64,000 nucleotides of DNA from Streptomyces sp. NBC_00287 (GTDB lineage: Bacteria; Actinomycetota; Actinomycetes; Streptomycetales; Streptomycetaceae), in NCBI RefSeq assembly GCF_036173105.1, contig NZ_CP108053.1, forward strand, positions 248,001-312,000, read 5' to 3'. The notes under the pieces are model-generated. The model made no database searches. It was not told the DNA's origin and saw nothing but the letters and a program-made list of their open reading frames with translations. The translations under genes and the position numbers were made by a program. Shown piece by piece: positions 43,753-51,094 of this stretch. Positions within the stretch are counted from its first letter, which is position 1; every line of letters begins with the position of its first letter.

Positions 43753-43906
43753 TCACGGGGCGTTTCTGTCTTCGCAGCGCGTCAGCATCTCGTCCGTGAA
43801 CGCCTTGCGCCGGTACTTGGTGACGAACAGCAAGTTCGACATGAAGGTTGTAGACGACGTGGTGGCCGGTTCTGACATCGGGATTCGGATTCCAGCGTGG
43901 TGACAT
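43753..43906 (-). pseudogene. tnpA: Truncated, frameshifted IS200/IS605 tnpA
   Basis: From ATG 43906 the frame reads MSPRWNPNPDVRTGHHVVYNLHV, the start of a Y1 (HUH) transposase of the IS200/IS605 family. One extra base near 43837 shifts the frame, after which LLFVTKYRRKAFTDEMLTRCE continues and stops at 43753. The HUH motif and catalytic tyrosine region are missing, about 90 residues lost. The start is 26 bases from the divergent tnpB start. Confidence 0.85.
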
Positions 43907-43931
43907 AAACCAACTGAGTAGAGTGATCGTC

Positions 43932-45275
43932 ATGAGTGAACTCGGCCTGGTGAAGCGGCAGTTCGGGCACCGTGCCCGACTGGCACTGAGCCCTGCCGAG
44001 ATCCGCGTCATCAATGACCAGGCGCACGCGGCCCGCACCATGTGGAACTGCCTGCATTCCTGGTGGCAGATGATGCCCAAGGACAAGCGCACCCCGGCAG
44101 GCGCGGACGCTGCGATACGGCAGGCCCGCAAGGATCTCGATTACCTCGCCGCCCTTCCCGCCCAGGCCGCACAGGCCGTCTTGAAAACGTACCACCGGGC
44201 GTGGGTGAACTGCTGGGAGGGACGGGCCGACGAGCCCCGCTACAAGGGCCGCTTCCGCTCGCCGATGTCCGTGGACATTCCGCAGGGCCGGGACCTGAAC
44301 ATCGTCCGCGTCCACCGCCGGTGGGGCATGGTCAACATTCCCAAGGTCGGCCGGGTCCGCTTCCGCTGGACCAAAGACCTCCCGGTCGGCAAGCGCGCGA
44401 ACAAGGAGAACCGGATCACCGGCGCCCGCCTGGTCAACGACGCGCTCGGCTGGCACATCGCCTTCCGCGTCCAGACCCTCGAACGCTCCCCCGAGCCGCA
44501 CCAGGGGCCAGAGGTCGGCATCGACGCCGGGGTCAACATCCCCCTCGCCCTCTCGAACAAGGACCACCAGGACCACGGGCGCCCTGCGCGCCTGCCAGGC
44601 GGTGACTGCGACCGTGACAAGTGGCTCACCCCGAAGGAGAAGGCCAAGCTCCTCAAGCTGGAGCGGCAGGCCGCGCACCGCAAGACATTCCGCAAACGCG
44701 GGGAGAAGGCCTCCAAGCGTTTGCAGCACACCTACGACCAGATCAAGCAGCTCCGAGCAAAAGCCACGCGACGAGCCCTTAACCGGCAGCACCAGACAAC
44801 CACCTACCTCGCCCAGACGTACGGCGTGCTGGTGGTCGAACAGCTCAACATCCTCGGCATGACCAAAGCCCCCAAGCCGAAGCCCGACCCCGACAACGCG
44901 GGAGCATTCCTGCCCAACGGGGCCGCCGCGAAGGCCGGCCTGAACCGCTCCATCGCCCAGGAGGCGTGGGGGCGGACCGTGACGATGCTGACGTACAAGA
45001 CCGCCCGCTACGGCGGCCGACTCGTCAAGGTCCCCGCCCCGCATACCTCCCAGCGATGCTCCGCCTGCGGATTCACCGTCCCCGGCAGCCGAGAGAATCA
45101 AGAACTGTTCGTATGCAAGAACCCTGACTGCGGCTGGACGGCGAACGCCGACTGGAACGCAGCCCGCAACATCTTGCACCTGTACCGGATCGGCCACGTC
45201 ATCGTGGAGGTCCCGGCCGCCGGAAGGCGCGGTCGCAGGGCGGGTAAAACCGTCAAACCCACCGCAGCAATGTAG
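43932..45275 (+). CDS. tnpB: TnpB, IS200/IS605-family RNA-guided nuclease
   Basis: A 447-residue TnpB. The RuvC-like active site is complete: D198 in EVGIDAGVNIPL, E303 in GVLVVEQLNI and D407 in NADWNAARNI. The zinc ribbon has C376, C379, C395 and C400 (CSACG and CKNPDC). The N-terminal wedge/REC region (YHRAWVNCWEGRADEPRYKGRF) is also intact. TnpB proteins use a guide RNA from the element's right end to cut DNA. ATG 43932 is chosen; the frame from 43923 adds three residues. Intact beside a broken tnpA, it may be a stranded or domesticated nuclease. Confidence 0.93.
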   Translation: MSELGLVKRQFGHRARLALSPAEIRVINDQAHAARTMWNCLHSWWQMMPKDKRTPAGADAAIRQARKDLDYLAALPAQAAQAVLKTYHRAWVNCWEGRADEPRYKGRFRSPMSVDIPQGRDLNIVRVHRRWGMVNIPKVGRVRFRWTKDLPVGKRANKENRITGARLVNDALGWHIAFRVQTLERSPEPHQGPEVGIDAGVNIPLALSNKDHQDHGRPARLPGGDCDRDKWLTPKEKAKLLKLERQAAHRKTFRKRGEKASKRLQHTYDQIKQLRAKATRRALNRQHQTTTYLAQTYGVLVVEQLNILGMTKAPKPKPDPDNAGAFLPNGAAAKAGLNRSIAQEAWGRTVTMLTYKTARYGGRLVKVPAPHTSQRCSACGFTVPGSRENQELFVCKNPDCGWTANADWNAARNILHLYRIGHVIVEVPAAGRRGRRAGKTVKPTAAM

Positions 45276-45321
45276 GCGGGAATCCCCTTCCTGAGCTTAC
45301 GAAGGGAGGGGAGAACTTCAA
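45276..45321 (+). other. Probable IS605 right end / omega-RNA scaffold end
   Basis: Just after the tnpB stop codon a small hairpin (CCCTTC 45285-45290 with GAAGGG 45301-45306, 10-base loop) is followed by GAACTTCAA ending at 45321. Such subterminal hairpin plus TTCAA-like end is typical of IS200/IS605 right ends, where the guide RNA scaffold also ends. The guide would start near 45322. No left end was recognised. Confidence 0.5.
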
Positions 45322-45373
45322 TGACGGGAAGGGTTCTCAAACGGGGGCTGCGGGACGGTCCGCGCTCTAGCAG

Positions 45374-46039
45374 TCACGCCCCGATGAAGCTCACGGTTTC
45401 CGCCATGTCCGCCCGCCCGGTACGCAGCCGCGGCACGCCTTCCTTCTCGAAGCCCACGGAGACACCGCAGAACAGTACGAGCCCGGCGTCAGCTCCGACG
45501 ATCTCACTGACGGTCTCGCGATACATCGTCCACATCACCTGGGGGCAGCTGTGCAGCCCTTCCGCCCTCAGCAGCAGCATGACCGTCTGCAAGTACATCC
45601 CCGCGTCACCCCATTGCCCGGGGCCCATCGTCCGCTCGAGGTAGCAGAACAGGACGACCGGCGCCCCGAACGCCTTCGAGTTCATGGCGGCGATCTTCAT
45701 GGGTCTGTCGGGGTCGTAGCGCTCGATTCCCAGAGCCTTGTACCGCTGGGCGGCCGCGGCGGAGAAGCGGTCCAGATAGGGCGAGGCCAGACCGGCCGGG
45801 TACATCGGATACTCCCGCTCGTCCCCCGGATCCCCCGCCAGGGCCCTGGCCGTCGCGCGCCTCTTCAGTTCGGCCAAGGGCTCGCCGGTCACGACATACA
45901 CATGCCACGGCTGGAGATTCCCACTCGACGGAGCCCGCGTCGCCGCAGCCAGGACTCGTTCGAGTACCTCCTTGGATACGGGCTCATCGCTGAAGGCCCG
46001 CACAGCCCGGCGACTGTCCACGGCCTCGTACACATCCAC
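45374..46039 (-). CDS. Nitroreductase-family FMN oxidoreductase
   Basis: A 221-residue nitroreductase. Motifs: DSRRAVRAFSDEPV (FMN phosphate loop), APSSGNLQPWHVYVVTG, and the C-terminal DAGLVLFCGVSVGF with GQWGDAGMYLQTVMLLLRAEGL. The family reduces nitro compounds, quinones or flavins; the substrate is unknown. GTG 46039 is chosen because GAGGAG lies 10 bases upstream; GTG 46057 is an alternative. It converges on tnpB. Confidence 0.88.
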   Translation of the reverse strand: MDVYEAVDSRRAVRAFSDEPVSKEVLERVLAAATRAPSSGNLQPWHVYVVTGEPLAELKRRATARALAGDPGDEREYPMYPAGLASPYLDRFSAAAAQRYKALGIERYDPDRPMKIAAMNSKAFGAPVVLFCYLERTMGPGQWGDAGMYLQTVMLLLRAEGLHSCPQVMWTMYRETVSEIVGADAGLVLFCGVSVGFEKEGVPRLRTGRADMAETVSFIGA

Positions 46040-46161
46040 GTGTTCTCGTCTCCTCACTCAACGGCAACCGCCTCTCTGCCGGGCCGGCATGCACATGCGG
46101 CCGGGCCCTACGGTCGCGCCGGCTCCACCGAGTGCGGGGCATCGAGGAGATATGACCGGGC

Positions 46162-47226
46162 TCAGGCTTCCTCCCAGACGAGCACCGTGAGGACCGCGCT
46201 GGTGACGGTGATGAGCACGTCGGCCTGGTTGAGGAGGCGCACCCGCATGCTCCGGCCCGATGCCAGTCGCTTCGTGAGGGGCACGACCGCGAAGGTGTCG
46301 CCGCCGGTGCCGACGATTTCGTCGATGGGGTGGTCCGTGCGGTGTTCGGTTCCCTCGAACTCCGACATTCGCGCCTGGACCACGCATCTGTCGGGCAGGC
46401 CGTCGAGGCGCAGGCTCAAGGACCCGGTGAAGCGGGCCGGGCCGCGGACGAAGACGCTGCCGCCTGCGGCGTGGTCGCCGGGCTCGTCGGTCCACTCAGC
46501 GGTGAGCTCGATCGAGTCCCAGGCGCCGGGCGCCAGCTCGTACGGTTGTGCCAGGCCGAGGTTCACGTACTGGGGCATGGGGTCGTCGTCTCCTTCCCAC
46601 ACGCCGGCCGGGAGGTCCAGGCATGCGGCGAGGTCGCTGCGGAAGTCCTTCATGTCGAAGCCGCGGGGGTCGATCTTCCAGTCCGACCACTCCAGGTGGC
46701 CGATGGCGCTCTTCGCGCTCCAGCCGTGCGCACGGCAGACCCCGGCGGTGGCCTTGACGATGGCGACGTACTGGACACGCGGCCACGGATCCCGGCCGTC
46801 GCCCTTGTTCTCGCACTCCCAGCCATAGAAGCGAGCATTGCCGTCGACCGAGCCGGCGCTGCCGTCGTGCTCGTTCGTGGGCGGCGGGTAGCTGCCGTAC
46901 GACTCGTTGATGACGGCGGCGAGCACGTCGGGGTCTCCGCCGCCGGCGTGGTTGGCGCGGCCGTTGCCCGTCAGGTGGACCGTGCCGTCCTTGGTGATGC
47001 AGCCGGTGGCCAGCGGACCGGGCAGGGCGCTGTGGCCGTGGTAGATGAGGCTGACGACGTCGCTCCCGGGGCCGGTGACGGTGTGGTGGATCATCACGCC
47101 GTTCACAGGGCCCCAAGGGCCTTTGTGGTTACGGTTGTTCGTGCGCCAGCCGCTGACCTCGCGGACGGCGCAGCCCTCGGAGCGCAGTGCGGCAACCAGC
47201 CGGTCGGCGGTGAGCGGATCGGCCAT
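46162..47226 (-). CDS. Endolysin-like N-acetylmuramoyl-L-alanine amidase
   Basis: A 354-residue protein. The Amidase_2 domain (residues about 25-205) has MIHHTVTG (H47, H48), ITKDGTVHLTGNGRANHAG, and GHLEWSDWKIDPRGF (H177, K184, D186), the zinc and catalytic residues of T7-lysozyme-like amidases. The C-terminal ~140 residues form an unassigned beta-rich domain. There is no signal peptide, as in phage endolysins that need a holin. No holin or phage genes are adjacent. ATG 47226 has GGAGG-like sequence upstream. Confidence 0.85.
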   Translation of the reverse strand: MADPLTADRLVAALRSEGCAVREVSGWRTNNRNHKGPWGPVNGVMIHHTVTGPGSDVVSLIYHGHSALPGPLATGCITKDGTVHLTGNGRANHAGGGDPDVLAAVINESYGSYPPPTNEHDGSAGSVDGNARFYGWECENKGDGRDPWPRVQYVAIVKATAGVCRAHGWSAKSAIGHLEWSDWKIDPRGFDMKDFRSDLAACLDLPAGVWEGDDDPMPQYVNLGLAQPYELAPGAWDSIELTAEWTDEPGDHAAGGSVFVRGPARFTGSLSLRLDGLPDRCVVQARMSEFEGTEHRTDHPIDEIVGTGGDTFAVVPLTKRLASGRSMRVRLLNQADVLITVTSAVLTVLVWEEA

Positions 47227-47403
47227 GGCCAGTCCTCCGATCTCCGTGGAGCCCAAGTCGTGCCAGGCGGGCATTTCTTCACCGCGAAAGTTTTGCCCTC
47301 CCTGGCGTGGCCGTACGCCACACAGGTCGTCTTGAATCGATGATTTCTCGGGGCGCATCGGGTCTATATGCCCTGAGTAGCTCGGGACCTGGATGGGAGC
47401 AGC

Positions 47404-47895
47404 GTGAACAGTCGCAGATCTGACAGCGAGGCCCTTGCCTCGGAGCCGGAATTGGTGAATCTGGACCCTGCGACGACAGCGGTCGTCCGTGGTGTCGTCC
47501 CGATGGCCGAACTGCGGAACTTCTTCGATGCTTCCTTCAGTGCCCTCACCCGGATCATCGATCAGCAGGGGATCACCTTGCTGAGTCCCGCCTTTGGGCT
47601 CTACCACGGGTCGCCGGGAGAAACCCTGGACCTGGAGGTCGGCTTCGTGACGGACCGGGCGGTGCGTCCGGAGGCCGGGGTCGTGGTCGGTTCACTTCCC
47701 GGAGGGCGGGTCGCCCGGCTGACGCACCGTGGGTCGTTCGACGGTCTCGGATCCTCCTGGGAACGGCTGCACTCCTGGATGCGGGCGCAGGGACTGCCGG
47801 CCGGAGAGGACAGGTGGGAGTTCTACGTCACGCGACCCTCCCCGGACATGGACCCGCGGGAGTTGCGTACTGAGCTCAACTGGCCCGTGGCGTAG
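47404..47895 (+). CDS. GyrI-like small-molecule-binding protein
   Basis: A 163-residue protein of the GyrI/AraC effector-binding (SRPBCC-like) fold: VVRGVVPMAELRNFFDASFSALTRIIDQQGI, AFGLYHGSPGETLDLEVGFVT and VARLTHRGSFDGLGSSWERLHSWMRAQG, then WEFYVTRPSPD. No DNA-binding domain is attached. Members bind toxins or drugs or act as cyclopropanoid hydrolases. The N-terminal 15 residues are hydrophilic. GTG 47404 is the start with GGGAGC upstream. Confidence 0.85.
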   Translation: MNSRRSDSEALASEPELVNLDPATTAVVRGVVPMAELRNFFDASFSALTRIIDQQGITLLSPAFGLYHGSPGETLDLEVGFVTDRAVRPEAGVVVGSLPGGRVARLTHRGSFDGLGSSWERLHSWMRAQGLPAGEDRWEFYVTRPSPDMDPRELRTELNWPVA

Positions 47896-47972
47896 ACGCT
47901 GTTTCTGATGGCGGACCGTTGGCCACTGGAAACGGGTGGTCTGCCTGAAGGGCTGCTCGGTACCGTGGCTCG

Positions 47973-48344
47973 GTGTGCTTCTACGCCATGACCTACTACA
48001 AGCTGCACTACGCGTGCGTCTCGTGCCGTGTCAGCTTCAAGCAGCATGCCTATCCGCAGCGGGAGCACCTGTGCCCAAACTGTGCTCGGCCCCTCATCTG
48101 CGCTGGTTATGACTTCGCCCCTCCGCCCAGGCGTGATGTCCGCGGGTGGTCTGTGGTGGCTGCGGTGTTGAGGGAAGGGCTGCGCTACGAGGGGCGATCG
48201 GCCTGCGGGTGTGGCAAGGAGCCCAAGTACCGCCCGCGGACAAGAGCCGAACTGCGGGTGCGTCGGATCGTTGCCGCAAGGGACGGGCTCCCGTTGTCCG
48301 AGACATTTTCCCGACCGGACCCTCTGACTCCGTCGGCCGGCTGA
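47973..48344 (+). CDS. Small zinc-ribbon protein of unknown function
   Basis: A 123-residue protein conserved in Streptomyces. Two CxxC pairs near the N-terminus (ACVSCRVSF and LCPNCARPL) form a probable zinc ribbon; a later CGCG is also present. Start GTG 47973 or ATG 47988 (MTYYKLHYACVSC). Function unknown; some databases mislabel relatives as metabolic enzymes, which the sequence does not support. Confidence 0.75.
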   Translation: MCFYAMTYYKLHYACVSCRVSFKQHAYPQREHLCPNCARPLICAGYDFAPPPRRDVRGWSVVAAVLREGLRYEGRSACGCGKEPKYRPRTRAELRVRRIVAARDGLPLSETFSRPDPLTPSAG

Positions 48345-48353
48345 CCTCGCACC

Positions 48354-48470
48354 TCAGTGTGTCAGGCGGCGGCATTGGCTGATGAGGGCTGCTGCGACGC
48401 CGACGAAAGCCAGGAAGTGCTCGGGCTTGCGCTCGTAGCGGCGGTGCAGGCGTCGAAGTGCCGCGTTCCT
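48354..48470 (-). pseudogene. IS5-family transposase C-terminal remnant
   Basis: On the minus strand the frame ends LRRLHRRYERKPEHFLAFVGVAAALIS then CRRLTH and stop at 48354, matching the end of IS5-type transposases of Streptomyces (RLVRRYERK..HFLAF..IAAALI). Only about 35 residues remain; it abuts the IS701 remnant of the opposite strand. Confidence 0.75.
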
Positions 48471-49040
48471 GGACCGAGGACACGGCCCGCTGCCGGGCGG
48501 CCGGGATCCCCGACTCCGCCGCCTTCACCACGAAACCCGCCCTTGCCGCCCGCATGATCGGCCGCGCCCTGGACGCCGACGTCCCGGCACCCTGGGTGGC
48601 CGGCGATGAGATCTACGGAGGCAACCCGCACCTGCGAACCGAGCTGGAGACACGCGACATCGGCTACGTACTCGCCGTCGCCTGCGACCACCAGATCACC
48701 ACTCGCGCGGGCACGTTCCGCGCCGACTCCCTGGCCAAGAAGCTACCGAAGCGAGCCTGGCAGAAACTCCGCCGGCGCCGGAGCCAAGGGGCACCGCTTC
48801 TACAACTGGACCCTGGCCGACATCGCCGACAACCGGCCCGGCCACCACCAACTGCTCGTCCACCGCAACCGGCGAACCCGTGAACTCGCCTTCTACCGCT
48901 GTTACTCAGCGATCCAGGTTCCGCTGTCCACCTCGGTGCGGGTCGCCGGACGCAGATGGACGGTCGAGGAGACCTTCCAGTCCGGCAAGGGCCTGGCCGG
49001 ACTGGACGAACACCAGGTCAGACGCTGCACGTCCTCCCGA
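48458..49040 (+). pseudogene. IS701-family transposase remnant (truncated, frameshifted)
   Basis: The frame from 48458 encodes WTEDTARCRAAGIPDSAAF, LDADVPAPWVAGDEIYGG (containing the DDE aspartate region) and DIGYVLAVACDHQI, matching IS701 transposases. Near 48775 the frame shifts to GAGAKGHRFYNWTLADI and continues with RNRRTRELAFYRCYS and RWTVEETFQSGKGLAGLDEHQV (catalytic E), ending abruptly near 49040. Both termini are missing. Confidence 0.85.
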
Positions 49041-49500
49041 TCTCAAGCCAGCCACTATCAACAACAAGATGAACATCGCGATCTACAACTGGAGTATTAG
49101 ATCAACAAACGCCCCTGTGGCTCTAAGAACTCTTACGCAATGTGACCCCTTCGGTATTCAATCAAAGCCGGCTGGAGTGCGGCTCGGGGGTGGTGGCGAT
49201 GCGGTATGAGCCCCGAAGGTTGCGGATGCCCGGTTCTCCGATCAAGCGTTTGGGTGCGGCATCGGTGCTAGCTCTTTCGTGGGTTTTGATCACCCGTTCG
49301 CCGGACAACCTCCTTCCCGATTGCGTTCGTTATGCGGACGTGACAGGGAAGTTCAGAGAAAGGATTCGATTCTCCCGCGATCGGTGATACACGCCATTTT
49401 GACCGACGGCGGGAACTGCTCAAACCTATTTGGATGATTTTCTGAACGTGATCAGGGATATGAGAACTGAATACTTGTCCCGTGCTCAAGACGGAACATC
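49041..49500. other. Gene-free, relatively A/T-rich spacer
   Basis: No convincing gene is seen on either strand. The DNA is visibly richer in A/T than its surroundings. Just after the IS701 remnant one frame reads DLKPATINNKMNIAIYNWSI, weakly like the core-binding region of tyrosine recombinases, but too short to call. Confidence 0.35.
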
Positions 49501-50205
49501 GTGAACGAGGGCGCGGAGGGCTTTCAGCCGGTGGAGAGGTACCACGACAGAGCACGCTTCTACAGCCCGCAGTACCCGCTGACATCAGAGCACGACATTC
49601 GTGACCCGTACGGCAATATCCCCATCCCCGCCCAGCAGTCCTGGGATCTGGAGGACGAGCTGGCCCGGACTCTGTCCGAGGCATCGGGCCCGAATCCGTC
49701 TCCCGACCCGATGGACGCGCCACTGAGCAGAAGCGACCGGCGGCGCATGCAGCGGAAACCCGGGATCCTTATCGGCGGTCGTCGCATCACCCAGGTTACG
49801 GTCCTGTTCGCCGCCATCGCGGTGTGTGCGGCATGTCTGTTGGGCTGGTCCATTACCTACACCTACGGCCAGCTCACCACGATCGCCCAGCTCGTACTGC
49901 CCGAGAAACTGGCGCAATGGTGGCCGCTCACGGTGTACGGCCCGTGGTTCGTCGCGGCCCTGTCGATTCTGCGGGCGGCCGTCCAGCATCAGCCCGCGGC
50001 CCGTTCGTGGGGTGTCCTCCTGGTGACCTCGGCCATGGCGGTGGCCTTGTGTGTCAGTCATTCGTCGCGCTCGCCGCTGGCGTTCGTGACGCTCGGAATC
50101 CCGCCCATCACCGCTCTGGTGTGCTTCTGGGAACTGGTCGGCCAGATCTCGTCCAAGCACCAGATGCGGAAGGGGGTGCATGCGCAGCGGAGTTCCAAGA
50201 TGTGA
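49501..50205 (+). CDS. DUF2637 (SpdB-like) membrane protein
   Basis: A 234-residue protein. The N-terminal 95 residues are hydrophilic (MNEGAEGFQPVERYHDRARF, then DLEDELARTLSE). Four membrane helices follow (ITQVTVLFAAIAVCAACLLGW, WPLTVYGPWFVAALSIL, GVLLVTSAMAVALCV, LAFVTLGIPPITALVCFWEL), the DUF2637 pattern shared with SpdB spread proteins of conjugative elements and with chromosomal homologues. No conjugation genes are nearby. GTG 49501 is chosen; its ribosome site is weak. Confidence 0.78.
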   Translation: MNEGAEGFQPVERYHDRARFYSPQYPLTSEHDIRDPYGNIPIPAQQSWDLEDELARTLSEASGPNPSPDPMDAPLSRSDRRRMQRKPGILIGGRRITQVTVLFAAIAVCAACLLGWSITYTYGQLTTIAQLVLPEKLAQWWPLTVYGPWFVAALSILRAAVQHQPAARSWGVLLVTSAMAVALCVSHSSRSPLAFVTLGIPPITALVCFWELVGQISSKHQMRKGVHAQRSSKM

Positions 50206-50253
50206 GGAATTTCGGTACAGGCCACACATCCAGCGAGGAACACAGGAAATCCG

Positions 50254-50856
50254 GTGTCGCTGCCTGTCTCGAAACGGAGAAGGGAAGCGTGCCCGCGGCT
50301 GATCTGGCGGGTCGAGGCCAAGGCCTGGGCGCTTTTGGGCTACTCGTTCCTGGCCGGCCGCCACGCCGACTACCGGCCGGGCTCGCCCGACCTGCGCCTC
50401 GTGCAGGACGCCCTGAACGAGGTGCAGATCCTCACCGTTCCTGACGGCGCCCCCACACTGTCGGCGCAGCAGCGCTGGGCTTTGTGCGCTCCCACCGGCA
50501 GCCCACACCGGTTCGCCAGTGACAGGCTGCTGCACACGGACCTGGCCCCGGACAATGTGCTGGTCGGTGAGCGGGCGCACCTGGTCGACTGGGCATGGCC
50601 GACGCGAGGGGCCGCGTGGATCGATCCGGCGATCCTGGCGCTGCGGCTCATCGCCGCGGGGCACTCGCCCCGGCAGGCCGACGCCATCGCCCGCACCTTC
50701 CCCTCATGGAAGAGCGCGGACCTGGTCTCCAAGTGCGCCTTCGCCACGGCCAACGCCCGCCTGTGAAGCGACATCGCCGACAGCGACCCTGCTGTCTGGA
50801 AGTACCGGATGGCCCGCAGCAGTACGGCGTTCGCCGAATTCCTCGCGCACTCCTGA
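50254..50856 (+). pseudogene. APH-family kinase fragment with nonsense mutation
   Basis: The frame contains the APH catalytic loop LLHTDLAPDNVLVGERAHLVDWAWPTRGAAW and downstream helices, but begins abruptly; the ~70-residue N-lobe is missing. A TGA at 50764-50766 interrupts ANARL; beyond it the same frame continues with SDIADSDPAVWKY and AFAEFLAHS to a second stop at 50856. Relatives have tryptophan at that position, so TGG to TGA is the likely mutation. Both defects mark a pseudogene. Confidence 0.8.
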
Positions 50857-51094
50857 CGCTGGCGCCAAGGAGCCACGGGGCAGGCACTCCGCCCACACTT
50901 TGTCCTGATCAAGGAAAAAGCCGAGAGATCCGGCGCGAAAGGGGTTACGCGCCGGAACCAAGGCCGCTAACTTCCTTGAAATGAACCGGTCATGCACATG
51001 AGGCCCGGTTCAACGGCGCGACGGCGCGCGCCGGTTCTCCCCTCCACAGGACCGATCGTGTCCTGCTCTCATCCCCACACCTCGGGAGACATCT

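Noticed and set aside
46162..48344. Possible prophage region around the endolysin-like gene
   Set aside because: No capsid, tail, portal, terminase, integrase or holin genes; neighbours are ordinary chromosomal types.
49501..50205. Conjugative element suggested by the DUF2637/SpdB-like protein
   Set aside because: No Tra/FtsK-like translocase, KorA/GntR regulator, replication protein or attachment repeats nearby; DUF2637 proteins are also common in chromosomes.
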